64,000 nt of DNA from Priestia filamentosa (GCF_900177535.1 NZ_FXAJ01000001.1:62001-126000); one strand, 5' to 3'; positions 44,502-54,512 are shown, counted from the first letter of the stretch. Made by a program: numbers and translations. Notes: a model not told the origin generated them from the sequence alone.

Positions 44502-46202
44502 ATGGAGCTCGCGATTATAATCATTCTCCTTATTATAGGATTTATTTTGTACGGTTTCTTCCTTCGAAAAAAAATTTATCGAGAAGTTGATCGATTGGAT
44601 TCTATAAAGGCGGCATTGATGAGCGAACCTGTAGCAGATGAAATTGCAAAAGTGAAACAGCTTAAAATGACAGGAGAAACAGAAGAATTATTTGAAAGCT
44701 GGCGTGAAAAATGGGACAACATTGTTGCTATACGCCTGCCCAAAATGGACGATGCGTTTTATGAAATTGAAGAACTTGCTGATAAGTACAAATTTCGAAA
44801 AGCAAAAGCGCGTATTTCTTCTTTAGATGAAGAGCTTGCTAACATTAAACAAGATATTGATACAATTTTAGAAGAGCTTCAAAACTTACTCGGTAGTGAG
44901 GAAAATAATAAGAAAACCATTGTAGAAATGGAAGAACTTTTCAGAGAAACTAAGAAACGATTGCTTGCACATCGTTACTCATATGGAAAAGCAGAAGAAC
45001 CTCTTACAGAGAAACTTGAAAAAATTCAGAAACAGTTTGTGAAATTTAACGAAGAAACAGAAAATGGCAACTACTTGCAAGCAAGTGCCATTTTAATGAG
45101 CATTGAAGAACGGTTAGCAGTAATGACAAACAATCTTGAAAAAATCCCGGCTCTTTTTACAGAGCTTCAAACAACAATACCAACACAGCTTGAGGAATTA
45201 AGAGAAGGCTATATTGGGATGCTTGAAGAAGGGTACATTCTTGAGCATCTTCAAATTGAAGAGTCATTAGAGGAACTAAGCAGAGCAGCTAGAGCTATTA
45301 TTGGAGAGATTGAAGTATTAAATATTGAAGAAGCAGAAGCGAGTGTTGCGGCAATTAACGCTAAGATTGACGGCATTTACGATATGCTTGAAAAAGAAGC
45401 GCGTGCATTTCAGCAAATGAATCAGGACATTGATCGAATTTCAGTTATGATTAAAGCCCTTCAGGCAAGAAATCACGAAGTGAAAGAAGAAGCGCTTCTT
45501 GTTCAAAAAAGCTACCATTTAACACCAGAGGAGCTTGAGCTTTATCAAAAGATTGATCGAGAGCTAAAGCGATTAACAAATCTTTATTACAACATTGTCA
45601 ATAAAGCAGAGCAACAAAACATTGCTTATAGCGTGATTTTTGAGGAACTTGAAGAAGTGTTAACACAGCTGAATAAAGTCGAAGGTATTCAGCAAGCATA
45701 TATTGAAATGCTTCAAGATTTAAGAAAAGACGAGCTAGCAGCTAAAGAGAAAATTGCAGACTTGCGCAAGCAGCTTTTTGAAGCTCGTCGTATTGTGGAA
45801 AAAAGCAATGTACCTGGAATTCCAGAATCTTATCGAGAAGATATTCAACGCGCTTATGGGAAGATCCAAGAAGTTAGCACAAAACTAGAAGAAAAACCGC
45901 TCGATACAGTAGCTGTAAATGAGCTGCTTGAGCAAGCTGTTGAAGAAGTTCAGCTTTCCTTCCGCGAAACAGAAGAATTGATTTTTGAGGCAGCACTTGT
46001 AGAACGAATGATTCAGTATGGAAACCGCTACAGAAGCCGTCATCCAGAAGTTGCTGAAAGTTTACTACAAGCAGAACAGGCTTTTAGACAATACGACTAT
46101 AAGAGAGCCTATGAAGAAGCGTCTTCAGCGCTTGAGAGCGTTGAACCAGGTTCTGTTTCATCCATTGAAAGTTCGTTAAAAGAAGACGAGTCGCTACGAT
46201 AA
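44502..46202 (+). CDS. ezrA: Septation ring formation regulator EzrA
   Basis: The 566-residue protein has one N-terminal membrane helix (residues 2-20) and a long cytoplasmic coiled-coil domain composed of spectrin-like repeats, the EzrA plan. It binds FtsZ and prevents extra Z rings, and helps recruit PBP1. GAGGGGG precedes ATG 44502. Length agrees with the B. subtilis protein (562). Rich in Glu and Leu heptads throughout. Confidence 0.96.
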   Translation: MELAIIIILLIIGFILYGFFLRKKIYREVDRLDSIKAALMSEPVADEIAKVKQLKMTGETEELFESWREKWDNIVAIRLPKMDDAFYEIEELADKYKFRKAKARISSLDEELANIKQDIDTILEELQNLLGSEENNKKTIVEMEELFRETKKRLLAHRYSYGKAEEPLTEKLEKIQKQFVKFNEETENGNYLQASAILMSIEERLAVMTNNLEKIPALFTELQTTIPTQLEELREGYIGMLEEGYILEHLQIEESLEELSRAARAIIGEIEVLNIEEAEASVAAINAKIDGIYDMLEKEARAFQQMNQDIDRISVMIKALQARNHEVKEEALLVQKSYHLTPEELELYQKIDRELKRLTNLYYNIVNKAEQQNIAYSVIFEELEEVLTQLNKVEGIQQAYIEMLQDLRKDELAAKEKIADLRKQLFEARRIVEKSNVPGIPESYREDIQRAYGKIQEVSTKLEEKPLDTVAVNELLEQAVEEVQLSFRETEELIFEAALVERMIQYGNRYRSRHPEVAESLLQAEQAFRQYDYKRAYEEASSALESVEPGSVSSIESSLKEDESLR

Positions 46203-46220
46203 AATGTAGCGGCTTTTTTC
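46190..46220 (+). terminator. Terminator after ezrA
   Basis: GTCGCTAC/GTAGCGGC with a T6 tail; the first arm overlaps the end of ezrA. Confidence 0.85.
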
Positions 46221-46334
46221 TTTGTGTTTTCAATCAGCTTTATTGCAAAACTTTATTCGTATGGTATGATAAAAAAAGTTTGTAAAAAAAGAAATTAATC
46301 ATAGTTATTATAAAAAGTAGGGAGGGAACTGAAG

Positions 46335-47468
46335 ATGATTTATGCAGACAATAGTGCAACAACAAAGCCTTATAACGAAGTTATTGACGCTTATGCAAAG
46401 GTTGCGAAAGACTATTTTGCAAATCCTTCTTCTCTTCATAAGCTAGGCGGAGAAGCTGAAAAATTATTAACACATGCAAGAAGCCAAATTGGTGATTTGT
46501 TAGGTGTAAAAGCGAAAGAAATTGTTTTTACTTCTGGAGGAACAGAAGGAAACAACTTTGCTTTAAAAGGAACCGCTTTTACTTTTGGAAATCGAGGTAA
46601 TCATATTATTACAACGACTGTTGAGCATGATTCTGTTCATAGTTCACTGCAACAGTTGGAAGATATGGGATTTAACATAACCTATGTTCCTGTAGATAGT
46701 GAAGGAAGAGTGTCTGTTAACGCTATTTTAGATGCTATTACACCTGAAACAATCCTTGTATCTGTTATGCATGTTAATAACGAAGTTGGTACAGTGCAGC
46801 CTGTAGAAGAAATTGGTCTTGCTTTGCAAAAGCATCCTAAAATCCTTTTTCACGTTGATTCTGTTCAAGGGATAGGCAAAGTCCCTATCAATTTAAAATT
46901 AGGTTATATTGATCTTTGCACCTTTTCCGCTCATAAATTTCATGGTGTAAAGGGTGCAGGTATTTTATATATAAGAGAGGGTATCTCTCTTTCACCCCTT
47001 CTTTCAGGCGGTGCTCAAGAACACGGCCATCGAGCGGGAACTGAAAATGTAGGAAGCATTGTAGCTATGGCTAAAGCTTTGCGGATGACATTTGAACACA
47101 ACCAAGAGACTTTACGAAAAATGAGTGAAGAGTTTAGAAAAGTACTTTCTTCTTATCCAGACTTTATGATTAATACGCCGAAAGATGGAGTTGCTCCGCA
47201 TATTATGAATGTAACAATTCCAGGGATGAAAGCAGAAGTTGTCATTCATAGCTTAGAGAATGAAAATGTATATGCATCTACAACCTCTGCTTGTTCTTCT
47301 AAAACAGCCCAACCGAGCAAAACTCTTCTTGCGATGGGGAAATCACCTGAACAAGCTAGTCAGGCTATTCGCTTTAGTTTTTCTTATTGTAATAATCCGG
47401 GAGATGGCAAAAAAGCAGCACAAGCGTTATATAAAACCATTTCACATTTAAAAAAGGTAGTGAGGTAA
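46335..47468 (+). CDS. nifZ: Cysteine desulfurase NifZ
   Basis: The 377-residue PLP-dependent cysteine desulfurase gives sulfur to ThiI for 4-thiouridine in tRNA. The PLP lysine is in SAHKFHG and the catalytic cysteine loop is TTSACSSKTAQPS near residue 320. It is immediately upstream of thiI (3 bases), so it is a dedicated partner, not the SufS enzyme. AGGGAGGGAAC precedes ATG 46335. Confidence 0.95.
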   Translation: MIYADNSATTKPYNEVIDAYAKVAKDYFANPSSLHKLGGEAEKLLTHARSQIGDLLGVKAKEIVFTSGGTEGNNFALKGTAFTFGNRGNHIITTTVEHDSVHSSLQQLEDMGFNITYVPVDSEGRVSVNAILDAITPETILVSVMHVNNEVGTVQPVEEIGLALQKHPKILFHVDSVQGIGKVPINLKLGYIDLCTFSAHKFHGVKGAGILYIREGISLSPLLSGGAQEHGHRAGTENVGSIVAMAKALRMTFEHNQETLRKMSEEFRKVLSSYPDFMINTPKDGVAPHIMNVTIPGMKAEVVIHSLENENVYASTTSACSSKTAQPSKTLLAMGKSPEQASQAIRFSFSYCNNPGDGKKAAQALYKTISHLKKVVR

Positions 47469-47471
47469 TCT

Positions 47472-48677
47472 ATGAAATATGATCATATTTTAATTCGATA
47501 TGGAGAAATTTCAACAAAAGGTCAAAACCGTAAAAAGTTTGTAAGCCGATTACGCAAAAATATTAAGAGTGTTCTTTATGATGTTCCCGGAATAGAAATT
47601 GTTCACACTCGAGATCGCATGTACATTCAACTTCATGATGCAGATGAGAAAATAATCATTGAACGTTTACGAAAAGTTTTCGGGATTCAAAGCTTTAGCT
47701 TAGCTCAAAAAGTAGAGAATGATATAGAGAAAATTAAAGAAGCTGCTCTTGAGGCATTGAAAGAATATGATAAAGAGGGTGTGACATTTAAAGTCTCTTC
47801 ACGCCGTTCTTTCAAAGATTTTCCATATGATACAAATGGATTAAATCAAACAATTGGTGCTCATTTGCTTCGCAATACAAAAAAACTAACCGTTGATGTT
47901 CGTAACCCAGATGTAAATGTAAAAGTTGAAGTGCGTAATGAAGCAACGTATATTATGAGTGGGGATTACGAAGGACTTGGTGGCCTTCCTGTTGGTACGA
48001 GCGGAAAAGCTGCTTTAATGCTTTCAGGCGGACTTGATAGCCCTGTTGCTGGTTATTTAACAATGAAGCGCGGCGTTGAAATTGAAGCTGTCCACTTTTT
48101 CAGTCCTCCTTTTACAAGTGAACGTGCAAAGGAAAAAGTAGTAGATTTAACAAAAGAGTTAACAAAATACGGAGGAAGCATTAAGCTTCATATTGTTCCG
48201 TTCACAGAGATTCAGCAGCTTGTTCATAAGCAGGTTCCAGAAAACTATACAATGACATCAACACGTCGTATGATGTTAAAAATTGCGGATAAAATTAGAG
48301 AACAAAACGGTGGTCTAGCTATTGTAACAGGGGAAAGTCTTGGACAAGTAGCAAGCCAAACGCTTGATAGCATGGTTGCGATTAATGATGTTACATCAAT
48401 ACCTGTTTTACGTCCACTTATTGCTACAGACAAAACTGAAATCATCTCAGTATCTAAAAAGATCAATACGTACGATATTTCGATTCGTCCTTATGAGGAT
48501 TGCTGTACAATCTTTACACCAGTCGCGCCTAAAACTCGTCCAAAGCTTGAGAAGGTGCAGCGCTATGAAGAGTTCGTAGATTTTGATGAACTAATTGAAA
48601 AAGCTGTGAATGAAACAGAGACCATTCTTATTCAGCCAAATGACAGTTCTAACAGCATTGAAGAATCATTATTTTAG
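47472..48677 (+). CDS. thiI: tRNA 4-thiouridine synthase ThiI
   Basis: This 401-residue enzyme has an N-terminal ferredoxin-like region, a THUMP domain and a PP-loop ATPase with SGGLDSPVAGY near residue 180. It adenylates U8 of tRNA before sulfur transfer. The rhodanese domain of the enteric protein is absent, which is normal in Bacillus. The C-terminal EDCCTIF holds conserved cysteines. GAGG precedes ATG 47472. Confidence 0.96.
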   Translation: MKYDHILIRYGEISTKGQNRKKFVSRLRKNIKSVLYDVPGIEIVHTRDRMYIQLHDADEKIIIERLRKVFGIQSFSLAQKVENDIEKIKEAALEALKEYDKEGVTFKVSSRRSFKDFPYDTNGLNQTIGAHLLRNTKKLTVDVRNPDVNVKVEVRNEATYIMSGDYEGLGGLPVGTSGKAALMLSGGLDSPVAGYLTMKRGVEIEAVHFFSPPFTSERAKEKVVDLTKELTKYGGSIKLHIVPFTEIQQLVHKQVPENYTMTSTRRMMLKIADKIREQNGGLAIVTGESLGQVASQTLDSMVAINDVTSIPVLRPLIATDKTEIISVSKKINTYDISIRPYEDCCTIFTPVAPKTRPKLEKVQRYEEFVDFDELIEKAVNETETILIQPNDSSNSIEESLF

Positions 48678-48683
48678 ATAAGA

Positions 48684-48713
48684 AAAAGAGCAGAATTTCT
48701 GCTCTTTTTTTGT
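48684..48713 (+). terminator. Terminator after thiI
   Basis: AAAAAGAGCAGAA pairs with TTCTGCTCTTTTT. Confidence 0.92.
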
Positions 48714-48778
48714 TGAGCTTATTTCTGTGTGATACGATACATAGTACAACAATTATGATGTTAAAAGGGGTTATGGTG

Positions 48779-50392
48779 ATGGGAAAGCTTTGGTGTAACG
48801 GCATAATTTATACGATGAAAAATCAAGGAGAGACAGTTGAAGCAGTTTTTACTGAAAACGGAATTATAAAAGCTGTTGGAAAAAAAGAAAAGCTTCGCCA
48901 AGAATACAAACATGCTATTGAAGAAGTCATAAATTTACAAGGGTCTGTCATGTATCCAGGATTTGTTGATAGTCATATGCACCTTATAGGACACGGAGAA
49001 CGGTTAATGCGTCTGGACTTATCAAAAGCGAAATCAAAGGAAGAAATGCTTCACCTCTTAGAAAGAAAAGCAGAAGAACTTGAAGAAGGGGAATGGCTTA
49101 TTGGAGAAGGATGGAATGAAAATGAATGGGATAATAAAAGCATTCCAACAGCAGAGGAACTTAATAATGTAAGCAAGGGACATCCGCTCATTGCAAGAAG
49201 AATTTGTCATCATGCGAGTCTCGCGAATAGTTATTCACTAAAGCTAGCAAGTATTAATAAACATACTCCAAATCCTCCTGGTGGAGTTATTGTAAAAAAT
49301 AGTAGAAAAGAGCCAACAGGAATGCTTCTTGATAGAGCTCAAGATTTGGTTACAGCATATATGCCTCCAGTTTCTAAAGCATATGTGCAAAAGGCCTTGC
49401 AGATGGGGATTGAAGATTGCTTAAAGGTTGGTCTAACTGGAGGGCATACAGAGGATTTAAACTATTACACAGGTTTTAAAGAAACGTATGAGGCATTTCT
49501 CTATGCAACAGAACAAAGCAGATACAAATTTCGTTTAAACTTGCTTGTTCATCATGAAGTTGTAGGAGATATGATTCAATATATGGCAAAGAATAAGAAA
49601 CACTCTTCTTTTGTTGAACTTGATGCTATGAAGATTTTCTCTGATGGATCACTTGGCAGCAGATCTGCTCTTTTAAGCGTTCCATATAAGGATGATCCGT
49701 CAACAAACGGTGTTGCCATTCATACAAGGGAAGAGCTACAAGGGCTTGTAAAAGCAGCAAGAAGTCATGGGATGAATGTAGCAGTTCATGCCATTGGAGA
49801 TCTTGCTTATGAATATGTTCTAGAAAGTTTAGAAGCTTATCCACCAAAAAAGGGACAGCGAGATCGTATTATTCATGCTCAAATTTTAAGAGATGATTTG
49901 ATTCAACGAACGAAAGAAATTCCCGTTGTACTCGATGTTCAACCTCGTTTTGTTGCAAGCGATTTCCCTTGGATTCTTGATAAAATTGGGGAAAATACAT
50001 TTTCATATCTTTATCCTTGGAAAACATTATTACAAGAAGGAATTATGTGTGCAGGAGGCTCAGATGCACCAATCGAGCCCGTAAATCCGCTTTTAGGGAT
50101 TCACGCTGCTGTTACTACCAAAAGAGGACCATCTTCAAATATAGAGTATATTCCTTCTGAAAAGCTTTCCGTATATGAAGCAATAAAGCTTTTCACCGAA
50201 GGAAGTGCTCAAGCTGTTTGTCGAGAGAGAGATAGAGGGAAGATTGCGGAAGGGTATTTAGCAGATTTTACGGTGTTAGAACAAGATTTATTTAAGGTTG
50301 AAGAAGACGCTATTCCAAACGTTGGAGTAAGTATGACAGTCGTTGATGAAACAATTATGTTTGAGAAAAATAAAGAGAGCAGTGAATTTTAA
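48779..50392 (+). CDS. ytcJ: Metal-dependent amidohydrolase YtcJ
   Basis: The 537-residue amidohydrolase superfamily member (amidohydrolase 3, YtcJ/LAF3 group) has the N-terminal MYPGFVDSHMHLIGHG metal motif, KIFSDGSLGSRSALL and later AVHAIGD and GGSDAPIEPVNP. The substrate is unknown. Start ATG 48779 follows AAAAGGGG; the earlier frame from 48710 has no ribosome binding site. Confidence 0.86.
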   Translation: MGKLWCNGIIYTMKNQGETVEAVFTENGIIKAVGKKEKLRQEYKHAIEEVINLQGSVMYPGFVDSHMHLIGHGERLMRLDLSKAKSKEEMLHLLERKAEELEEGEWLIGEGWNENEWDNKSIPTAEELNNVSKGHPLIARRICHHASLANSYSLKLASINKHTPNPPGGVIVKNSRKEPTGMLLDRAQDLVTAYMPPVSKAYVQKALQMGIEDCLKVGLTGGHTEDLNYYTGFKETYEAFLYATEQSRYKFRLNLLVHHEVVGDMIQYMAKNKKHSSFVELDAMKIFSDGSLGSRSALLSVPYKDDPSTNGVAIHTREELQGLVKAARSHGMNVAVHAIGDLAYEYVLESLEAYPPKKGQRDRIIHAQILRDDLIQRTKEIPVVLDVQPRFVASDFPWILDKIGENTFSYLYPWKTLLQEGIMCAGGSDAPIEPVNPLLGIHAAVTTKRGPSSNIEYIPSEKLSVYEAIKLFTEGSAQAVCRERDRGKIAEGYLADFTVLEQDLFKVEEDAIPNVGVSMTVVDETIMFEKNKESSEF

Positions 50393-50440
50393 TTTTAGCA
50401 CGTAATTTTATAGAATGTGAACATATATGCTGTAGACATT

Positions 50441-50480
50441 AAAAAAGCTTGGACATTCATTGTCCAAGCTTTTTTGTTTT
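50441..50480. terminator. Bidirectional terminator ytcJ/nadF
   Basis: AAAAAAGCTTGGACA pairs with TGTCCAAGCTTTTTT between convergent genes. Confidence 0.93.
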
Positions 50481-51284
50481 TTATAAAAATGTGCGCTGTA
50501 CACGGCGCCAGAACGAATTATCTTTTAATTTTACAGTTTTAATTTTTTGATGGTGAAGTTTTACTTCGATTTTTTCAAGCTGTTGAATATTCAATGCTTC
50601 ATTATCAACGCCTACAATTGGATTTAAGTTTTGATAGCTTCCAAGTCTTAATGTAAGAGAGTTTTGCTCACTTAAAATAAAAGAAGAGCCAAGCGTTCTG
50701 TACGTATTATTATTAAGAGAAGCAATTTCACTAATTTGCATGCAGTCCATTAATGGATCTACAACAGCACCATTGATTGATTTGTTGTATGCTGTACTTC
50801 CAGTTGGCGTTGCAATAACAATGCCATCTCCTCGGAACGTTTCAAAATGTAGGTCATTAATATATACATCCGCTGTTAAAGTCTTAATTACAGACGAACG
50901 AATTGTACATTCATTTAAGCAATAAAAAGGGGGATTCTGATCCACCTTTACTTCTATAATAGGAAAGCGGCGTACTTCGATGTCAGCATTTGTCATAGCT
51001 TCAACCATTTTTTCTTTTTCATCGATGTTGAAGTCACAGTAAAAGCTAGGCTGTTCATCAAGCGTTACACCAGCATATAAACAGTCATCTCTGAACCCTG
51101 ATTTACGGACAGCTTGTAGGAATGTTCCGTCTCCTCCAAGGGCTGCAATGATGTTTGCCTCTTTCATCGTGCTGACAATATTAAATCCATTTTGTTCGGC
51201 TAGCTCGTGTAAGCTGCTTAGGTTTGCAAGGATCTTTTCATTTTTTTTGTAGAATAAATAGATATTATTACGATGTGCTGTCAT
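50481..51284 (-). CDS. ppnKB: NAD kinase 2 (PpnKB)
   Basis: The 267-residue ATP-dependent NAD kinase makes NADP. GGDGTFLQAVR is the nucleotide-binding loop, NECTIRSS and DGIVIATPTGSTAYNKSINGAVVDP follow. B. subtilis has a second kinase (ytdI) at this place. AGGTT precedes ATG 51284. Confidence 0.93.
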   Translation of the reverse strand: MTAHRNNIYLFYKKNEKILANLSSLHELAEQNGFNIVSTMKEANIIAALGGDGTFLQAVRKSGFRDDCLYAGVTLDEQPSFYCDFNIDEKEKMVEAMTNADIEVRRFPIIEVKVDQNPPFYCLNECTIRSSVIKTLTADVYINDLHFETFRGDGIVIATPTGSTAYNKSINGAVVDPLMDCMQISEIASLNNNTYRTLGSSFILSEQNSLTLRLGSYQNLNPIVGVDNEALNIQQLEKIEVKLHHQKIKTVKLKDNSFWRRVQRTFL

Positions 51285-51486
51285 GATTTAACCTCCCATA
51301 TGATGATAATAGAGTAACCGCTTTCTATCTTCTATCATATCACCAAGTGTTAGAAAATTAAAATAATTATTTCACATTCCATTAATTTTATAATTTTTGA
51401 TTATGGGTAGAGAGCTAATTTGTTAATAGTAACTGGGTTTAGAGCGGGATAAATGGGAAATAATGAATATTTGGAGGTGGTAGAAG

Positions 51487-52170
51487 GTGAATGTTGTATT
51501 CATTATACTCCTTGTTCTTATCGCATTTTTTATTTTAGTTTGGTTTACTAACATAACAATAGAGATTCATCTTCGCCATCAGCATAAAGATGACTTTTAT
51601 CAGATAAAATGCAAAGCACTCTTCGGGCTTATTCGCTATACATATGAAATTCCTGAAGCCACATTAAATGAAGATGATGGTGAAACTAAGCTTAAAATCA
51701 AGCAAACAGAATCTATTAACAATAATAAAAAAGGGGAGAAACAAGAAAGTATTTCGGTCGAAAATGTCACTGACGCATTTCATCGAGTACAAGAGATCAT
51801 TCAAGATATTGTTTCTTTTCATGAAATTGTTCGAAGGTTTTTGAGAAAGGTGCACGTTCGTAATCTTGAGTGGGAAACAGAAATCGGTGTGAAAGATGCA
51901 GCAATAACGGGTGTTCTAAGTGGAGCATGCTGGGGAATTAAGGGAAGCATTGTGGGTCTACTTGTGGAATATATGAATGTTTATCCTGAACCAAAACTAG
52001 CTGTTACACCCATATTTAATAAGCCAGCTTCATATACGTCCTTCCAATGTATGGTTTCATTCCAAAACGGTCATGCTATATTAACGGGAATAGCTATGCT
52101 TACACATCGACGTAGCATAATACGTAAAAAAGAAAAAATTAAAAACGATCACAAGGAGGTTTCCTCATGA
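51487..52170 (+). CDS. ytfI: DUF2953 family protein YtfI
   Basis: The 227-residue protein has one N-terminal membrane helix and a DUF2953 domain; function unknown. In B. subtilis ytfI precedes ytfJ and both are linked to spores. GTG 51487 follows GGAGGT. It overlaps ytfJ by 4 bases. Confidence 0.85.
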   Translation: MNVVFIILLVLIAFFILVWFTNITIEIHLRHQHKDDFYQIKCKALFGLIRYTYEIPEATLNEDDGETKLKIKQTESINNNKKGEKQESISVENVTDAFHRVQEIIQDIVSFHEIVRRFLRKVHVRNLEWETEIGVKDAAITGVLSGACWGIKGSIVGLLVEYMNVYPEPKLAVTPIFNKPASYTSFQCMVSFQNGHAILTGIAMLTHRRSIIRKKEKIKNDHKEVSS

Positions 52171-52643
52171 GTGAACACCCTATTGAAGGCTTAATGTCCA
52201 CAGCAATGGAAAACTTAAAAGAAATGATTGATGTGAATACAATTGTAGGAGATCCTGTTGAAACACCTGACGGAAGCGTAATTTTAACCGTATCTAAAGT
52301 CGGTTTTGGTTTTGCGGCAGGAGGAAGTGACTTTTCTACAGATGGAGGAAAGAGAGAAGGAGGCAGCCAGTCAGCTCATACTCCGTCTAAAAAAGAGCGA
52401 AGTCCTTTTGGAGGAGGAAGCGGTGGGGGAGTATCCATTACCCCAATTGCTTTTCTGATTGTCAATTCCTCAGGAGTGAAAATGCTGCATCTTGATGAAA
52501 GTACGCATCTTTATGAGCGATTGTTAGAAACTGCACCACAAGCAGTAGAAAAAATCCAAGGGCTCTTTAAAAAGAAGGAAGATGGAAAGAAAAATGGCTC
52601 TTCTTCTGACAGCCATGCAAAAGGAATTGATCCTGAAGCATAA
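52167..52643 (+). CDS. ytfJ: GerW family sporulation protein YtfJ
   Basis: The 158-residue protein matches GerW/YtfJ, needed for spore germination in B. subtilis. HPIEGLMSTAMENLKEMID starts it, and a glycine-rich GGGSGGGVSITPIAFLIV segment lies at about 86-105. AAGGAGG precedes ATG 52167. It implies a spore-former and is translationally coupled to ytfI. Confidence 0.93.
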   Translation: MSEHPIEGLMSTAMENLKEMIDVNTIVGDPVETPDGSVILTVSKVGFGFAAGGSDFSTDGGKREGGSQSAHTPSKKERSPFGGGSGGGVSITPIAFLIVNSSGVKMLHLDESTHLYERLLETAPQAVEKIQGLFKKKEDGKKNGSSSDSHAKGIDPEA

Positions 52644-52750
52644 TCAAAGTTTCTCCATGTGAAAAGTAATAGAACGAAATCGTTGCAATATGTACATAAA
52701 CAGGCTAACATTTACATGTACATATTCTTTTTATATAGGAGGAAATTATC

Positions 52751-53245
52751 ATGACAACATTTAAAGGAAATGAAGTAACGCTTCTAGGGAAAAAAGTAGA
52801 AGTAGGACAAAAAGCTCCAAACTTTACTGTATTAGCAAACGACTTATCAGAAGTTACTTTAGATGATTCAAAAGGTTCTGTTCGTATCATTAGCGTTGTG
52901 CCTTCAATTGACACAGGCGTTTGTGATGCACAAACACGTCGTTTTAATGAAGAAGCAGCTTCACTTGAAAATGTGAAAGTGCTAACGGTTAGCGTTGACC
53001 TTCCATTTGCTCAAGCTCGCTGGTGCGGTGCAAATGGTATTGAAAACGTTCAAACTTTATCAGATCATCGTGATCTTTCCTTCGGCGAAGCATTTGGCGT
53101 TACGATTAAAGAACTTCGTCTTTTATCGCGTTCTGTATTCGTAGTTGATTCAGAGGACAATGTAACATATGCAGAATACCTTGGAGAGGTAACAGAACAT
53201 CCAAACTATGAAGCAGCTATCGAAGCGGCAAAAGCAGCAAAGTAA
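52751..53245 (+). CDS. tpx: Thiol peroxidase Tpx
   Basis: The 164-residue peroxiredoxin reduces hydroperoxides using thioredoxin. The peroxidatic cysteine is Cys58 in [12 protein letters not shown] and the resolving cysteine Cys92 in RWCGANG. AGGAGG precedes ATG 52751. It is followed by a terminator and then ytxK, as in B. subtilis. Confidence 0.96.
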   Translation: MTTFKGNEVTLLGKKVEVGQKAPNFTVLANDLSEVTLDDSKGSVRIISVVPSIDTGVCDAQTRRFNEEAASLENVKVLTVSVDLPFAQARWCGANGIENVQTLSDHRDLSFGEAFGVTIKELRLLSRSVFVVDSEDNVTYAEYLGEVTEHPNYEAAIEAAKAAK

Positions 53246-53254
53246 TTTTCTCAT

Positions 53255-53287
53255 AAAAAGGCCTCGAAACTCTCGAGGTCTTTTTTT
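53255..53287 (+). terminator. Terminator after tpx
   Basis: AAAAAGGCCTCGA pairs with TCGAGGTCTTTTT, followed by T. Confidence 0.9.
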
Positions 53288-53358
53288 GCGTCTCAATTTG
53301 GAAATATGCTAAAATAGTCAAGTTATCAAAAGAGATTTTTGATTCGGAGGAGATAGAA

Positions 53359-54345
53359 ATGACTGAGCTCAAAGAGATGGAAACGCTCTTTAAAGTGATA
53401 GATGATACAGCAAACATTTTGCGAAATAAATTGAACTGCACGTATCTAGAAGCTGTTAGTGAAACAGGTGAAAATTTATTCGAAAAAGCGATTCTTCAGG
53501 AAGAAGTTGATGATGTAACAAAAAAGCGCGTTGAAAAAGAATATGAACGTGTAGATATCGAAAAGCTATCTAAAGAGAGTATTCGAAAAGCTTTTCAGCT
53601 CGCGGTATTAAAAGGAATGAAAGAAGCAACACAGCCTAATCATGAAATGACTCCTGATGCAGTCAGCATCTTTGTTGGTTATTTTGTTCAAAAATTAATG
53701 GAGAAAAAAGATGAATTTTCCATATTAGATCCTGCTGTTGGAACTGGGAATCTACTTACGGCTATTTTAAATGGAAATAGCAAAAAAGTAAGGGCGTATG
53801 GAAGTGATGTTGACGAGCTTCTTGTAAAACTCTCGTATGTTAATGCAAACTTGCAGCACCATGAAATGGAATTTTTTAATCAAGATAGCTTACAGCCTCT
53901 CTTTGTTGATCCTGTTGACGTTGTCACAGTAGACTTACCAGTTGGTTATTATCCTAACGATGAAGGTGCTTCAACTTATCGCCTGAGAGCAGAAGAAGGA
54001 CATTCATATGCTCATTATTTATTTATTGAGCAAAGCTTCCGCTATTTAAAAGAAGGAGGCTATCTTATTGCTCTTGTTCCGAATAATATTTTTTCAGGGG
54101 ATGAAGCGAAGAAACTACATGCTTTCATTAAAGAGGAAGGATTTATTCAAGGTCTGCTTCAACTTCCGCTTACAATGTTTAAAAAAGAACAGCATGCTAA
54201 AAGTATCTTCATCGTCCAGAAAAAAGGAGCTACTGCAACCCCACCTTCGCAGGCTTTGCTTGTTGATCTGCCTTCTTTCTCAAATAAAGAAGCTATGAGT
54301 GATATTATGAGTCAAATTAATGAATGGTTTACTGCAAAGCAATGA
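53359..54345 (+). CDS. ytxK: Class I SAM-dependent methyltransferase-like protein YtxK
   Basis: The 328-residue protein resembles the N6-adenine methyltransferase domain of type I restriction enzymes. Motif I is ILDPAVGTGNLL, near residue 123. The catalytic NPPY of active N6 enzymes is replaced by DLPVGYYP, and no target recognition domain or partner is present, so DNA methylation is doubtful. It is next to ackA, as in B. subtilis. GGAGGAG precedes ATG 53359. Confidence 0.88.
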   Translation: MTELKEMETLFKVIDDTANILRNKLNCTYLEAVSETGENLFEKAILQEEVDDVTKKRVEKEYERVDIEKLSKESIRKAFQLAVLKGMKEATQPNHEMTPDAVSIFVGYFVQKLMEKKDEFSILDPAVGTGNLLTAILNGNSKKVRAYGSDVDELLVKLSYVNANLQHHEMEFFNQDSLQPLFVDPVDVVTVDLPVGYYPNDEGASTYRLRAEEGHSYAHYLFIEQSFRYLKEGGYLIALVPNNIFSGDEAKKLHAFIKEEGFIQGLLQLPLTMFKKEQHAKSIFIVQKKGATATPPSQALLVDLPSFSNKEAMSDIMSQINEWFTAKQ

Positions 54346-54347
54346 AG

Positions 54348-54386
54348 AATAAGAATACGATAGAAAACTGTCGTATTCTTATTTTA
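54348..54386 (+). terminator. Terminator after ytxK
   Basis: AATAAGAATACGA pairs with TCGTATTCTTATT, ending in T. Confidence 0.88.
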
Positions 54387-54498
54387 TTTTGATATAGTAA
54401 ATTTTTGAGGATTTATGCAAATAAAAAAGTAAACAATTACAAAAAGGTTATTTATGTTACGAAAATATATTAGATGTCAGAAAAAAATGAATATTTAC

Positions 54499-54512
54499 TA
54501 ATAGCGTTTACT
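54499..54512. promoter_or_regulatory. cre-like site upstream of ackA
   Basis: The minus strand reads AGTAAACGCTATTA, matching 12 of 14 cre consensus positions. CcpA activates ackA from an upstream cre in B. subtilis, so the position is as expected. Confidence 0.6.

Noticed and set aside
44357-44590. 77-codon ORF overlapping the start of ezrA
   Set aside because: It lacks a ribosome binding site and its second half is out of frame with ezrA, which has coiled-coil coding sense.
53359-54345. Restriction-modification system
   Set aside because: YtxK resembles an N6 methyltransferase, but no nuclease, specificity subunit or NPPY motif is present and the locus is a conserved core position.
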